In this document: positions 17,441 through 27,012 of the stretch, piece after piece
How the letters are laid out: every line of letters starts with the position of its first letter
How positions within the stretch are numbered: the first letter of the stretch is position 1
Source: an uncultured Paracoccaceae bacterium
GTDB taxonomy: Bacteria > Pseudomonadota > Alphaproteobacteria > Rhodobacterales > Rhodobacteraceae
Reading direction: 5' to 3'
Length of the DNA: 60,140 bases
NCBI GenBank assembly: GCA_913062865.1
Contig: CAJXWO010000011.1
Span: forward strand, 1-60,140
The notes under the pieces: model-generated
Databases searched by the model: none
The model's input: the letters and a program-made list of their open reading frames with translations, nothing else
What the model was told of the DNA's origin: nothing
Position numbers and translations under genes: made by a program

Positions 17441-18440
17441 AGCGGATCCTCGGGTCCAGAAGGCCGTAAAGTACGTCGGCGATCAGGTTGAAGAGCACGA
17501 TCAGGATCGCGAAGATAAAGGTGATCGTCTGCACCATCGGGATATCGCTGGCTTGGATCGCGGTGATCAGAAGCTGGCCCAGCCCGTTCACCTTGAAGAC
17601 CTGTTCGGTGATGATGGCGCCGCCAAAGATCGCGGGCACCCCCAGCGCGATCACGGTCACCACCGGGATCATCGAGTTGCGCAGGACGTGGACCATGACC
17701 ACGACCCATTCACCCAAACCCTTGGCGCGGGCGGTGCGGACGTAATCCTGGTTCAGGTTGTCCAGCATCGAGGCGCGCATGTAGCGGCTGATCTGCGCGG
17801 TGGTCTGCAGGGCCAGCACCATCACCGGCATGATCATCTGGCGCAGCTGCTGTTTGAAGCTTTCCCAGTCGTCCACCACCAGCGTCGTGTCGTAGATCGA
17901 CGGCAGCCAGCCCAGCTGGACCGAGAAGATCACGATGACCAGAACGCCGGAAAAGAAGGGCGGCACCGAATAGCCGATCATGGCGATGAAGGTGCCCGCC
18001 TGGTCGAAGACCGAATACTGGCGATAGGCCGAATAGATACCGATCGGCAGCGCGATCAGAACGCCCACAACGTAGCTTAGGCCCACGACCCGCAGGGTCT
18101 GCGGCAGGCGCTCCAGCACGGTGTCGAAGACCGGTGCGCGGGTCTGCCAGGAGATCAGGCGCGCGCCCTCGGGCGCGGCGAAAAGCCCGGTCGCCTCGGA
18201 AATATAATGCAACGGCTCGGTCCAGACGACCTGTTTGAGCCACAGGAAGTAGCGGATGTGCACGGGTTCGCCCAGGCCCAGGCTTTCGCGGATCTGCTGG
18301 CGCACCTCGGGCGGAATCGTGAGGGGCAGCTGCGCGGTCGGATCGCCGGGGGCGAGATCGAGCAGCAGGAAGATGATGAGCGAAATGAATATGAGGGTCG
18401 GCACGGCCGTGACGAGCCGTCTCGCGGTGAATGTCAGCAT
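17433..18440 (-). CDS. Peptide-type ABC transporter permease (DppB/OppB-like)
   Basis: This 335-residue permease has a first helix at residues 10-30 (TAVPTLIFISLIIFLLLDLA), a large periplasmic domain and then five helices. The EAA motif is YVRTARAKGLGEWVVVMVHV. It forms the transmembrane pathway together with the DppC-like protein. It is the second gene of the minus-strand unit, about 100 bases downstream of the binding-protein gene, and a partial hairpin in that gap may reduce permease output relative to the binding protein. Confidence 0.93.
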   Translation of the reverse strand: MLTFTARRLVTAVPTLIFISLIIFLLLDLAPGDPTAQLPLTIPPEVRQQIRESLGLGEPVHIRYFLWLKQVVWTEPLHYISEATGLFAAPEGARLISWQTRAPVFDTVLERLPQTLRVVGLSYVVGVLIALPIGIYSAYRQYSVFDQAGTFIAMIGYSVPPFFSGVLVIVIFSVQLGWLPSIYDTTLVVDDWESFKQQLRQMIMPVMVLALQTTAQISRYMRASMLDNLNQDYVRTARAKGLGEWVVVMVHVLRNSMIPVVTVIALGVPAIFGGAIITEQVFKVNGLGQLLITAIQASDIPMVQTITFIFAILIVLFNLIADVLYGLLDPRIRYD

Positions 18441-18504
18441 GAGGCGCGTCCCTGCCGATCTTTGTCTGAGGTGAACGCGACGCCGGGCCGCGTATCAAGG
18501 AAAG

Positions 18505-18528
18505 GCGCCGCCCCCGTGGGGGCGACGC
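18505..18528 (-). terminator. Attenuating hairpin after the substrate-binding protein gene
   Basis: GCGCCGCCCCC (18505-18515) and GGGGGCGACGC (18518-18528) form a near-perfect eleven-base stem with one mismatch and a very short turn, just after the binding-protein stop codon. It has no good T run, so partial termination or mRNA end protection is more likely than full termination. Confidence 0.5.
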
Positions 18529-18543
18529 TGCGAGTGGCCTGCA

Positions 18544-20265
18544 TCATTCGCTGATGCGGTACCAGTCCTTGATGTTCCAGAGCTCCGAATCCCAGTCCGA
18601 GATCTGGACGCCACCCAGGGTGTTGGCATGGGCCGACACGCCGCCGCGGTGGATCAGCGGGATGATCGAGTAGCTCTGCATCAGCATGTCGTTCTGCTGC
18701 TTGACGATCTCGGCGCGATCCTCGATGGCCGCGGTGGTCGCCAGCTGATCGACAAGCGCGTCATACTCTTCCATGCAGAAACGCTGGATGTTCGAGCCCT
18801 GCCACTGGGTGTCCGGGCCCGGGATCTCGTCGCACTTCCAGTTCGCCATGTAGGCCTCGGGGTCCACACCGGCGAAGTTGTTGGTGTACATCTCGATGTC
18901 GGCATAGAACTTCTGGAAGGTGTCCGGGCTGGCCGGGTCGCCGCCGAAGAAGACCGACGCGTCGATGTTGCGCAGCTCGGTCTCGATGCCGATCTCGCTC
19001 CACCACTGCTTGATCAGCGCCTGGGTGTCCTGGCGGACGGCGTTGGTCGAGGTCTGGTAGAGCACGCTGAGCGGCGTGCCTTCGTATTCGCGGATGCCGT
19101 CGCCGTCGGTGTCGACGATGCCCGCCTCGTCCAGAAGCGCGATGGCGCCCGGGATGTCCTGCGTCAGGCAGGCGTCATTGGCGGTGGAGGCATAGATTTC
19201 CGGTGCCGGCAGCACGTTGCAGGTCGGCTGGCCGCCTGCGCCGTAGCCCACTTCGACCAGCAGCGCGCGGTCGATCGCCATGGACATGGCCTGTCCGATG
19301 ACCGGGTTGGTCAGGAACGGGTGGGGGCCTGCCTCGGCGGTCGAGCGGATGTCGCCCAGGGCCGGATCGGGGTTGAACTGGTTGAGGTGCAAACGCTCGA
19401 CCGAGGTGCCGAAGGCGGTCACGACGGTGCCGAGGCCCCGCGCTTCCATGTCCGACAGGATGTTGGGGTCGATCTGCAGGTTCCAGGCGTAGTCGAACTC
19501 GCCGGTTTCCAGAACCGAGCGTGCCGCGCCGGCCGCGTCGCCGCCGCCCTTGAACAGGACAGTCTGGAACGCGGGCTTGCCGGCCTCGCGGAAGTTCGGG
19601 TTGGCCTCGAACTGGATCACGTCATTGGCCTTGAAGTCGGTCACGACGAAGGGACCGGTGCCGATCGGGCCGAAGTTGGCGTCGACGCAGGTCGGGGCCG
19701 CGGCGCCCAGGCATTCCTCGAACTGCGCCTTCTGCAGGATCGGGCTCTCGGAGCCGACGAAGGCGGTGTAGGGGAAGGGCTTGGGCGAGTCGAAGCTCAC
19801 ACGCACGGTGCGGTCATCCACGGCCTCGACGTTCTCGACGCCGTCATAATAGCTCGCCTGCGCGCAGCCGCCCTCGGGATGGGTGCAGTACTGCCAGGTG
19901 AAAACGGCGTCCTCGGCGGTCAGCGCGGTGCCGTCCGACCAGGTCACGCCTTCCTTGATGGTCCAGGTGATCGAGGTCAGGTCCTCGGAGACGCCGCCGT
20001 TCTCGACAGTCGGGATCTCTTCGGCCAACCACGGGATCATGTTGCCGTTGTTGTCGAAGCGCGCGAGCGACTCGAGCACCAGCGAGGCCGATTCGACCTC
20101 TTTCGTGCCGCCCGACAGATACGGGTTCAGCGTCGAGGGCGCCTGCCAGTAGATGATGTTCACCTGGCCGTCGCGTCCGCGCTCGCCTTCGTGCCCCGCG
20201 GCAAAGGCCGCCGGGCTCAGCGCCACAAGCGCAGAAGCCCCCAGTAGAAGCGATTTGATCTTCAT
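18544..20265 (-). CDS. Periplasmic substrate-binding protein, peptide/nickel family (SBP_bac_5)
   Basis: This 573-residue protein has a Sec signal peptide (residues 1-22, cut after AAFA) and the family 5 solute-binding layout: NIIYWQAPSTLNPYLSGG near the N-terminus, WTIKEGVTWSDGTALTAEDAVFTW at about residue 100, and the C-terminal lobe with AMSMAIDRALLVEVGYG. Several cysteines (in TWQYCTHPEGGC, APTCVD, PTCNV, DACLT, NWKC, RFCMEE) suggest disulfides in a periplasmic protein. AGGGAG precedes ATG 20265. The ligand is likely a peptide or acylated amino acid, judged by the deacylases beside the ATPase gene. It is the first gene of the permease unit. Confidence 0.93.
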   Translation of the reverse strand: MKIKSLLLGASALVALSPAAFAAGHEGERGRDGQVNIIYWQAPSTLNPYLSGGTKEVESASLVLESLARFDNNGNMIPWLAEEIPTVENGGVSEDLTSITWTIKEGVTWSDGTALTAEDAVFTWQYCTHPEGGCAQASYYDGVENVEAVDDRTVRVSFDSPKPFPYTAFVGSESPILQKAQFEECLGAAAPTCVDANFGPIGTGPFVVTDFKANDVIQFEANPNFREAGKPAFQTVLFKGGGDAAGAARSVLETGEFDYAWNLQIDPNILSDMEARGLGTVVTAFGTSVERLHLNQFNPDPALGDIRSTAEAGPHPFLTNPVIGQAMSMAIDRALLVEVGYGAGGQPTCNVLPAPEIYASTANDACLTQDIPGAIALLDEAGIVDTDGDGIREYEGTPLSVLYQTSTNAVRQDTQALIKQWWSEIGIETELRNIDASVFFGGDPASPDTFQKFYADIEMYTNNFAGVDPEAYMANWKCDEIPGPDTQWQGSNIQRFCMEEYDALVDQLATTAAIEDRAEIVKQQNDMLMQSYSIIPLIHRGGVSAHANTLGGVQISDWDSELWNIKDWYRISE

Positions 20266-20464
20266 GTCGTACTCCCTGTTGAATTCAGGCGGCCCCGCGC
20301 CGGGGGATGACCCCGGGCCGACCCGCACCATTGGGCCCGCGGATGTCGGGCGGTCCGAAGACCGGCAACCGTACCCCGCGGTTGCAATCATCACAGACCA
20401 CGCTTTGTGAAAAAGCAAGACTTCGATTGACCTTGACCTTGCGCCAGCTACGCCGCCTGCGCGT

Positions 20465-20493
20465 TTGACAATCGTTTGTGCCTGTCGCTAGCG
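20465..20493 (+). promoter_or_regulatory. Probable sigma-70 promoter of the ATPase-deacylase unit
   Basis: A perfect -35 box TTGACA at 20465-20470 is followed after 17 bases by CTAGCG at 20488-20493, a weak -10 box. The start codon is 34 bases farther on. The pair sits in the 261-base divergent region shared with the binding-protein gene on the other strand. Confidence 0.5.
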
Positions 20494-20526
20494 TTGAACA
20501 GGCCTCCCCGTTTTCGAAGGACGACC

Positions 20527-22350
20527 ATGCTCGATCAGCCCATCGCCTCCGTGCGCAACCTGCGCGTCGAATTCCAGACCAAGGACGGGCCCGTCGTCGG
20601 GGTCGAGGATGTGTCATTCGATGTGCATCCCGGCGAAACGGTCTGCATCGTGGGCGAATCCGGGTCGGGCAAGTCGGTGTCGTCTCTGTCGCTGATGCGG
20701 CTGGTGGAATACGGCGGCGGCGAGATTGCGGGCGGTCAGCTTCTGTTCGAGCGCAAGGAGAACGAAGGCCGGATCGACATCGCCAAGACCGACCAGTCGC
20801 TGATGCGCACCATTCGCGGCAACGAGATCGGCATGATCTTCCAAGAGCCGATGACGGCCCTCAATCCGGTCTTCACCGTGGGCCGCCAGCTGACCGAGGG
20901 GCTGCGGCTTCACGAGGGCCTGAGCAAATCGGCGGCGCGGGAAAAGGCGCTCGACCTGTTGCGCCAGGTCCGCATCCCCGAACCCGAGCGTCGGCTGGAC
21001 CAGTATCCGCACGAGCTGTCGGGCGGTATGCGCCAGCGCGTGGTGATCGCCATGGCGCTGGCCTGCGAGCCGCGGCTGCTGATCGCGGACGAGCCCACCA
21101 CCGCGCTCGACGTGACGATCCAGGCCGAGATCCTGGCGCTGATGGACCGGCTCAAGCGCGAGACGGGCACGGCGGTGATGTTCATCACCCATGACATGGC
21201 CGTGGTCGCGCAAATGGCTGACCGGGTGGTCGTGATGTTCCGCGGCAACAAGGTCGAGGAAGGCCCGGTCGAGGAGATCTTCGAAAACCCCCAGCACAAT
21301 TACACCAAGGCGCTTCTGGCCGCGGTGCCCAAGCTGGGCGAGATGAAGAACAAGCCGCTGCCAGAACCCATGAAGCTTCTGGGCGTGGACAGCCAGGACA
21401 TCCAGCCGATCCCCGGCAGCACCGAGACGCTGTTGACCGTGAAGAACCTGGTGACACGGTTCCCGGTCAAGGGCGGGTTCTTCCGCCGGACGGTTGCCAA
21501 TGTCCACGCGGTCGAAGACGTGTCCTTCGAGATCAACAAGGGCCAGACCCTGTCGCTCGTGGGCGAGTCGGGCTGCGGGAAATCCACCGCGGGGCGGTCG
21601 ATCCTGCGGCTGGTCGAACCCCTTTCGGGGCAGATCGACCTGGGCGGCACCGACATCATGGCGCTGGACCAAAAGGGCCTGCGCGAGGCGCGCCGCGACA
21701 TGCAGATGGTGTTCCAGGACCCGTTCGCGTCGCTCAACCCGCAGATGCAGCTGTCGGACCAGGTGGCCGAGCCCATGCGCAACTACAACACCGCAAAGGG
21801 GTCGGAATTGCAGGATCGGGTCGCGCATCTGTTCGACCGGGTGGAACTGCCGCGCAGCTTCTTGCGCCGCTTCCCGCACGAATTGTCGGGCGGCCAGCGC
21901 CAGCGGGTGGCCATCGCCCGGGCGCTGGCGCTCAACCCCAAGCTCATCGTCGCGGACGAGGCCGTGTCGGCGCTCGACGTGTCGGTGCAGGCGCAGGTGC
22001 TGAACCTGATGATGGAGCTTCAGGCCGAGCTGGGTCTGTCCTTCCTGTTCATCAGCCACGATATGGCCGTGGTGGAACGCGTGAGCCACAATGTGGGGGT
22101 CATGTATCTGGGCCGCATCGTGGAACTGGGCCCCCGCGCGCGGGTGTTCGAGAACCCCCAGCACCCCTATACCCAGGCGCTGATGAAGGCCGTGCCCATC
22201 GCCGATCCGCGCAGGCGGAAGGCGGAAAAAGACCTGAATTTCAAGCCGATCCCGTCGCCCATTCATTCACTGGAATATGAGCCCGCCCCGTCGGAATACG
22301 ATGAGGTCGAGCCTGGGCACTTCGTCCTGACCACCGATAGCGGGTACTGA
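20527..22350 (+). CDS. Peptide-type ABC transporter ATPase with two fused ATP-binding domains
   Basis: This 607-residue fusion of DppD-like and DppF-like ATPases drives the transporter encoded divergently. Domain 1 has Walker A GESGSGKS (near residue 42), signature LSGGMRQR and Walker B LLIADEPTTALD. Domain 2 starts near residue 300 with a second Walker A GESGCGKS, signature LSGGQRQR and Walker B LIVADEAVSALD. Each domain carries the C-terminal oligopeptide-transporter extension (NPQHNYTKALLAAVP and NPQHPYTQALMKAVP). It is followed after seven bases by argE, which ties uptake to deacylation. Confidence 0.95.
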   Translation: MLDQPIASVRNLRVEFQTKDGPVVGVEDVSFDVHPGETVCIVGESGSGKSVSSLSLMRLVEYGGGEIAGGQLLFERKENEGRIDIAKTDQSLMRTIRGNEIGMIFQEPMTALNPVFTVGRQLTEGLRLHEGLSKSAAREKALDLLRQVRIPEPERRLDQYPHELSGGMRQRVVIAMALACEPRLLIADEPTTALDVTIQAEILALMDRLKRETGTAVMFITHDMAVVAQMADRVVVMFRGNKVEEGPVEEIFENPQHNYTKALLAAVPKLGEMKNKPLPEPMKLLGVDSQDIQPIPGSTETLLTVKNLVTRFPVKGGFFRRTVANVHAVEDVSFEINKGQTLSLVGESGCGKSTAGRSILRLVEPLSGQIDLGGTDIMALDQKGLREARRDMQMVFQDPFASLNPQMQLSDQVAEPMRNYNTAKGSELQDRVAHLFDRVELPRSFLRRFPHELSGGQRQRVAIARALALNPKLIVADEAVSALDVSVQAQVLNLMMELQAELGLSFLFISHDMAVVERVSHNVGVMYLGRIVELGPRARVFENPQHPYTQALMKAVPIADPRRRKAEKDLNFKPIPSPIHSLEYEPAPSEYDEVEPGHFVLTTDSGY

Positions 22351-22357
22351 GGCCGAC

Positions 22358-23527
22358 ATGCCCGACATCCTCGGCCCCCGTGCCATCCTGGATCACCTGG
22401 TCAGCTTCCCGACCGTCAGCCGCGACACGAATATTCCCCTGATCGACTGGGTCGAGGACTACCTCACCAGCCACGGCATCACCTGCCACCGGCACAAGAA
22501 ACTGGACGAGCCGAAAGAGGCGCTGTTCGCCTCCATCGGGCCCGACGCGCCGGGGGGTGTGGTTCTGTCGGGTCACACCGATGTGGTGCCCGTCGATGGC
22601 CAGGCCTGGGACACCGATCCCTTCACCGTGACCGAAAAGGACGGGCGGCTTTATGGACGTGGCACCTGCGACATGAAGGGCTTCGATGCACTGGCGATCT
22701 GGGCCATGGTCGCGGCGCAGCAAAAGGGCGGGCTGACACGCCCGCTTCAGATCGCGCTCAGCTATGACGAAGAGGTAGGCGTGATCGGGGCCGAACCCCT
22801 GATCAAGGCCATGGAGGGCGTCGTGCCCAAGGCCGAGGCCGTGATCGTCGGTGAGCCCACGATGATGAAGGTCGTGACCGGGCACAAGGGAGGCCTTGGC
22901 TTCGACACCCATGTGCAGGGGTTCGAGGTGCATTCCTCGCTTCTGCCCGAAGGCGTGAACGCGGTGATGATGGCCGCGAAACTGGTCGACTGGGCCAACC
23001 AGGTGAACGCCGACCTGACGGCGCGCACGCCCGAGCCGCGGGCGAGCGTCTTCTACCCGCCCTTCACCACCGTGCATGTGGGCATGATCGAGGGCGGCAC
23101 CGCCCATAACATCACGGCCAAGGATTGCCGCTTTGTCCTGACCTTTCGCGTTGTCGATGGCGAAGACCCGGAGGATTGGGCCCGTGCCTATATGGACCGC
23201 GTGGCCGAGGTCGAAGCCGAGATGCAGGCGATCCGCCCCGAAACGAAGATCGTGGTTGATCGTCTGTTCGATGTGCCGGGCCTGTCCCCGGAACACGAAG
23301 GCGCGGCCGAGGCACTGGCCCGGCGGCTGACCGGCGACAACGCGCCCCGCGTCGTGTCCTACGGGACCGAGGCCGGGCATTTCCAGCAGGGCGGCTACAG
23401 CGCCGTCGTTTGCGGGCCGGGCGACATCGCCCAGGCGCACCAGCCCAACGAATTCCTCGAGATCGCGCAGCTGGACGAAGGTCAGGCCTTCATGTCCCGC
23501 CTGATCGACCACCTGCGCACGGAGTAA
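22358..23527 (+). CDS. argE: Acetylornithine deacetylase, M20 family (ArgE)
   Basis: This 389-residue zinc-dependent M20A peptidase/deacetylase is of the ArgE type. Visible residues: His73 and Asp75 in SGHTDVVPVDG, Asp105 in GRGTCDMKG, catalytic Glu138 with Glu139 in YDEEVGVIGAEP, a substrate-loop EPTMMK, and the C-terminal GTEAGHFQ His. The family cuts N-acetylornithine or other N-acyl-amino acids. Genes of this kind beside a transporter often act on imported acyl-amino acids rather than in arginine synthesis, so the symbol is the family name and the substrate is unproven. It is the second gene of the plus-strand unit, three bases before the next amidohydrolase. Confidence 0.85.
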   Translation: MPDILGPRAILDHLVSFPTVSRDTNIPLIDWVEDYLTSHGITCHRHKKLDEPKEALFASIGPDAPGGVVLSGHTDVVPVDGQAWDTDPFTVTEKDGRLYGRGTCDMKGFDALAIWAMVAAQQKGGLTRPLQIALSYDEEVGVIGAEPLIKAMEGVVPKAEAVIVGEPTMMKVVTGHKGGLGFDTHVQGFEVHSSLLPEGVNAVMMAAKLVDWANQVNADLTARTPEPRASVFYPPFTTVHVGMIEGGTAHNITAKDCRFVLTFRVVDGEDPEDWARAYMDRVAEVEAEMQAIRPETKIVVDRLFDVPGLSPEHEGAAEALARRLTGDNAPRVVSYGTEAGHFQQGGYSAVVCGPGDIAQAHQPNEFLEIAQLDEGQAFMSRLIDHLRTE

Positions 23528-23530
23528 GCG

Positions 23531-24697
23531 ATGCCCGTCAAGAACCGCTTCGCCGAGCTGCAAGACGAGATCACCGCATGGCGCCGTGACCTGCATGAAC
23601 ACCCCGAGATCCTGTTCGACACCCACCGCACCAGCGCCTTTGTCGCTGATAAGCTCAGGGAATTCGGCTGTGACGAGGTGGTGACGGGAATCGGCCGCAC
23701 CGGCGTGGTGGGCGTGATCAAGGGGCGACAGGACACCTCGGGCAAGGCTATCGGGTTGCGCGCGGACATGGACGCGCTGCCGATCCATGAACAGACGGGC
23801 GCGGCCTATGCCTCCAAGACCCCGGGCGCGATGCATGCCTGCGGCCATGACGGGCACACCGCGATGCTTTTGGGCGCGGCCAAGTACCTGGCCGAGACGC
23901 GTAATTTCGACGGTCGCGTCGTGCTGATCTTTCAGCCCGCCGAAGAGGGCGGGGCAGGCGGGCTCGAGATGGTCGAAGACGGCATGATGGACCGTTTCGG
24001 CATCCAGGAGGTTTATGGCCTGCACAACTCGCCAGGCATTCCCGCGGGTGAATTCGCAATCAGGCCCGGGCCGCAGATGGCCTCGGCCGATGAGTTCACC
24101 ATCACGCTGGACGGGCAGGGCGGGCACGCCGCCGTTCCGCACGAGGCGATCGACCTGGTGCTTGTGGGCAGTCAGATCGTGGTTGCGCTCAACGGTATCG
24201 TGTCGCGCAACGTGGACCCGGTGAAACACGCGGTGCTGACGGTCGCGACCTTCCTGACCGAGGGCGACACCCAGAACGTCATCAGCCAGAGCGTGCGGCT
24301 GCGCGGCACCGTTCGGTGCTTTGACGCCGATGTACGCGACCTGGTCGAGGAACGGCTGACCGCGCTTGCCAGCGGCATCGCCGCCTCGCACGGCGCGCGG
24401 GCCCAGATCGACTACAAGCGCGGCTATCCGCCCACGGTGAACCACCAGGACCAGACCACCTTTGCCGCGGACTGCGCCGAGATCGTCGCGGGCCGCGTCG
24501 ATCGCGATACGCCGCCCATCATGCCGGCCGAAGATTTTTCCTACATGCTGGAAGCGCGCCCCGGCGCCTATATCTTCCTCGGCAACGGGGGCACGGCAAT
24601 GTGCCATCACCCGGCCTACGATTTCAACGATGCGGCCATCCCGGCGGGCTGTTCGTGGTTCGCCGAACTGGTCGAGCGCCGGATGCCCGTGAGCTAG
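23531..24697 (+). CDS. M20 amidohydrolase, hippurate hydrolase/aminoacylase type (copy 1)
   Basis: This 388-residue M20D enzyme is of the hippuricase, aminoacylase and IAA-amino-acid hydrolase group. The metal and catalytic residues are present: Cys104 and His106 in HACGHDGHT, Glu138-Glu139 in PAEEG, His165 in GLHNSPG, and a C-terminal His pair in MCHHPAYDF. It probably removes acyl or aroyl groups from amino acids. It starts three bases after argE. It is clearly a duplicate of the next gene: the first 22 residues are almost identical and similarity continues throughout. It differs near residue 165 (NSPGIPAGE here, NWPGRPVGS there) and in the substrate-domain loops. Confidence 0.92.
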   Translation: MPVKNRFAELQDEITAWRRDLHEHPEILFDTHRTSAFVADKLREFGCDEVVTGIGRTGVVGVIKGRQDTSGKAIGLRADMDALPIHEQTGAAYASKTPGAMHACGHDGHTAMLLGAAKYLAETRNFDGRVVLIFQPAEEGGAGGLEMVEDGMMDRFGIQEVYGLHNSPGIPAGEFAIRPGPQMASADEFTITLDGQGGHAAVPHEAIDLVLVGSQIVVALNGIVSRNVDPVKHAVLTVATFLTEGDTQNVISQSVRLRGTVRCFDADVRDLVEERLTALASGIAASHGARAQIDYKRGYPPTVNHQDQTTFAADCAEIVAGRVDRDTPPIMPAEDFSYMLEARPGAYIFLGNGGTAMCHHPAYDFNDAAIPAGCSWFAELVERRMPVS

Positions 24698-24774
24698 ACC
24701 ATCGCGCCGACCGCCCGCTGGACTCTCGCCCAGCCCGGCCACAGGATGCGTCCGAACCAACAGGAGAAAACACG

Positions 24775-25938
24775 ATGCCCGTCAAGAACCGCTTTGCCGA
24801 ATTGCAGGACGAGATCACCGCCTGGCGCCGTGATCTGCACGCGAACCCCGAGATCCTGTTCGAAACCCACCGCACCAGCGCTTTGGTGGCCGACAAGCTC
24901 AAGGCGTTCGGCTGCGACGAGATCGTAACCGGCATCGGCCGCACCGGTGTCGTGGGCGTCATCAAAGGCAAGTCGGACACATCGGGCAAGGTGATCGGGT
25001 TGCGCGCCGACATGGATGCGCTGCCCATCCACGAACAGACCGGGCTCGACTACGCCTCCAAGACCGATGGCGCGATGCATGCCTGCGGCCATGACGGACA
25101 TACCGCCATGCTGCTGGGCGCGGCCAAGTACCTGGCCGAGACGCGCAATTTCGATGGCACAGTCGTTGTCATCTTCCAGCCCGCCGAAGAGGGCGGCGGC
25201 GGCGGCAAGGAAATGTGCGACGACGGCATGATGGACCGTTTCGGCGTGCAAGAGGTCTATGGCATGCACAACTGGCCGGGCCGCCCGGTGGGCAGCTTCG
25301 CCATCCGCCCCGGCGCCTTCTTCGCCGCGGCCGACCAGTTCGACGTGATCCTGAAGGGCAAGGGCGGGCACGCCGCGAAACCTCAGGAAACCGTCGACAC
25401 GACCGTATTGGCCGCGCAGACGGTGATGGCGCTGCAGACCATCGCCAGCCGCAATGCCGACCCGGTCGATCAGGTCGTGGTCTCGGTCACGTCGTTCGAG
25501 ACATCGTCCAAGGCCCATAACGTGATCCCCGCCAGCGTCCATCTGCGCGGCACGGTGCGGACCATGAGCCCCGAGATGCGCGACCTGGCCGAGAAGCGCC
25601 TGACCGAGATCTGTGAGGGCACGGCGGCCACCTATGGCGGCACGGCAGAGGTGCAGTATCACCGCGGCTACCCGGTCATGGTGAACCACGACGATCAGAC
25701 CGAATTCGCCGCCGAGATCGCCAAGAAGGTCTCGGGCGGTTGCGATACCGCACCCCTGGTGATGGGCGGCGAAGACTTCGCCTACATGCTCGAGGAACGC
25801 CCGGGCGCTTATATCCTTGTCGGCAATGGCGACACTGCGATGGTCCACCACCCGGAATACAACTTCAACGACGAGGCCATCCCGGCTGGCTGCTCGTGGT
25901 GGGCGGAACTGGTCGAGACCCGGATGCCCGCCGCCTGA
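24775..25938 (+). CDS. M20 amidohydrolase, hippurate hydrolase/aminoacylase type (copy 2)
   Basis: This is the tandem paralogue of the preceding gene, 387 residues, with the same metal ligands (Cys104, His106, Glu138-Glu139, His165 in GMHNWPG, and VHHPEYNF at the end). AGGAG lies eight bases before ATG 24775. The 77-base gap between the two copies contains no terminator. The loops around residues 180-260 and the tail differ more than the cores, suggesting different substrate preference rather than a recent dosage duplication. It closes the plus-strand transport-deacylation unit and converges on rsgA. Confidence 0.93.
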   Translation: MPVKNRFAELQDEITAWRRDLHANPEILFETHRTSALVADKLKAFGCDEIVTGIGRTGVVGVIKGKSDTSGKVIGLRADMDALPIHEQTGLDYASKTDGAMHACGHDGHTAMLLGAAKYLAETRNFDGTVVVIFQPAEEGGGGGKEMCDDGMMDRFGVQEVYGMHNWPGRPVGSFAIRPGAFFAAADQFDVILKGKGGHAAKPQETVDTTVLAAQTVMALQTIASRNADPVDQVVVSVTSFETSSKAHNVIPASVHLRGTVRTMSPEMRDLAEKRLTEICEGTAATYGGTAEVQYHRGYPVMVNHDDQTEFAAEIAKKVSGGCDTAPLVMGGEDFAYMLEERPGAYILVGNGDTAMVHHPEYNFNDEAIPAGCSWWAELVETRMPAA

Positions 25939-25977
25939 GGCGGTTTGGGCGGCCCGCGATCCGGGCCGCCCGATCCA

Positions 25978-27012
25978 TCAGTCGGCACCACGCCGCTGGC
26001 GTTTCTTCTGTGACATCGCGCCCTTGACCATCTTGCCGAAGGCGCGGTCGCGTTTGCGGGCCTGGGCGATGGTTTCGCTGTTGTAGCGATCCTCGGCCCG
26101 CAGCTTTTCCCAGCGCGCCAGGCGGTCGGCGTCCAGCGTGCCTTCGGCCACTGCAGCGGCGATGGCGCAGCCGGGCTCACCCTGGTGGGCACAATCGTTG
26201 AAGCGGCAGGCGCGGGCCAGATCCTCGATATCCTCGAACACCGCTTCGATCCCGTCCTGCGCCTCGGTCAGCTGCAACTCGCGCATCCCCGGCGTGTCGA
26301 TCAGCCAGCCGCCCATGGGTGTGGGAACGAGGCTGCGAAAGGTCGTGGTGTGCCGGCCCTTGGCGTCATCCTCGCGGATGCCGGCCGTGGCGGCCGTCTC
26401 ACCGGTCAGCGCATTGCGCAGCGTGGTCTTACCCACCCCGGACGAGCCCAAGAGCGCCAGCGTCTGCCCGTCCCGGCACCAGGGGGCCAGGCGCGCGGCC
26501 TCTTCCGGGTCCTTGGCGTTGAGCGCCAGGGCGGTGACCAGCGGCGACAGGCGTTCGGCCTGGCGCAGAAACGGGGTGGGGTCGTCGACCTGGTCAGCCT
26601 TGGTCAGCACGATGAGCGGCAATGCCCCCGCGCTTGAGACGAGCACCAGGTACCGCTCCAGACGTGCCACGTTGAAATCGGCATTGCAGCTGGTCACGAT
26701 GGCGATCGTATCGATATTCGCGGCGATGCGCTGGCGCGTGGCGGTGTGCCCCGCCGCCCGGCGCGCGAGGTCGGAGCGGGGGTCGAGCCTGCGGACCGCG
26801 TCGGTCCCGTCGCTCAGCACCCAGTCGCCGACGGCGTATTCACCCGCGCTGTCGCGAGGGATCAGGGCAACGGGGCCGTCCGTGGTGAAGGCCGTCAGCC
26901 GGTCGCGCTGCACTTCGGACAGGCGCGCAGGCGTGAGGTCTGTGTCGGCCTCGGTCAGTTGTTTTGCGAAATGGTCCGACCAGCCGAGGTCGGAAAGCGT
27001 GAATTGGGTCAA
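25978..27012 (-). CDS. rsgA: Ribosome small-subunit-dependent GTPase A (RsgA)
   Basis: This circularly permuted GTPase matures the 30S ribosomal subunit. The 344-residue protein has an OB-like N-terminal domain, G4 (TKAD), G1 P-loop GSSGVGKTTL, G3 DTPGM, and the zinc motif CRFNDCAHQGEPGC at the C-terminus, followed by a basic tail. The permuted order G4-G1-G3 is diagnostic. No ATG precedes the OB domain in frame: I chose TTG 27012, with a GGGA-like site upstream; a TTG at 27030 is the alternative. The length is near the lower family norm. Confidence 0.9.
   Translation of the reverse strand: MTQFTLSDLGWSDHFAKQLTEADTDLTPARLSEVQRDRLTAFTTDGPVALIPRDSAGEYAVGDWVLSDGTDAVRRLDPRSDLARRAAGHTATRQRIAANIDTIAIVTSCNADFNVARLERYLVLVSSAGALPLIVLTKADQVDDPTPFLRQAERLSPLVTALALNAKDPEEAARLAPWCRDGQTLALLGSSGVGKTTLRNALTGETAATAGIREDDAKGRHTTTFRSLVPTPMGGWLIDTPGMRELQLTEAQDGIEAVFEDIEDLARACRFNDCAHQGEPGCAIAAAVAEGTLDADRLARWEKLRAEDRYNSETIAQARKRDRAFGKMVKGAMSQKKRQRRGAD

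Noticed and set aside
18628..20247. Long plus-strand frame opposite the substrate-binding protein gene
   Set aside because: Shadow of the binding-protein gene; composition is dominated by Val, Gly, Arg and His with no motifs.
24601..24774. N-terminally extended start for the second M20 amidohydrolase
   Set aside because: The extension overlaps the end of copy 1 and has no homology; the AGGAG-ATG 24775 start aligns with copy 1.
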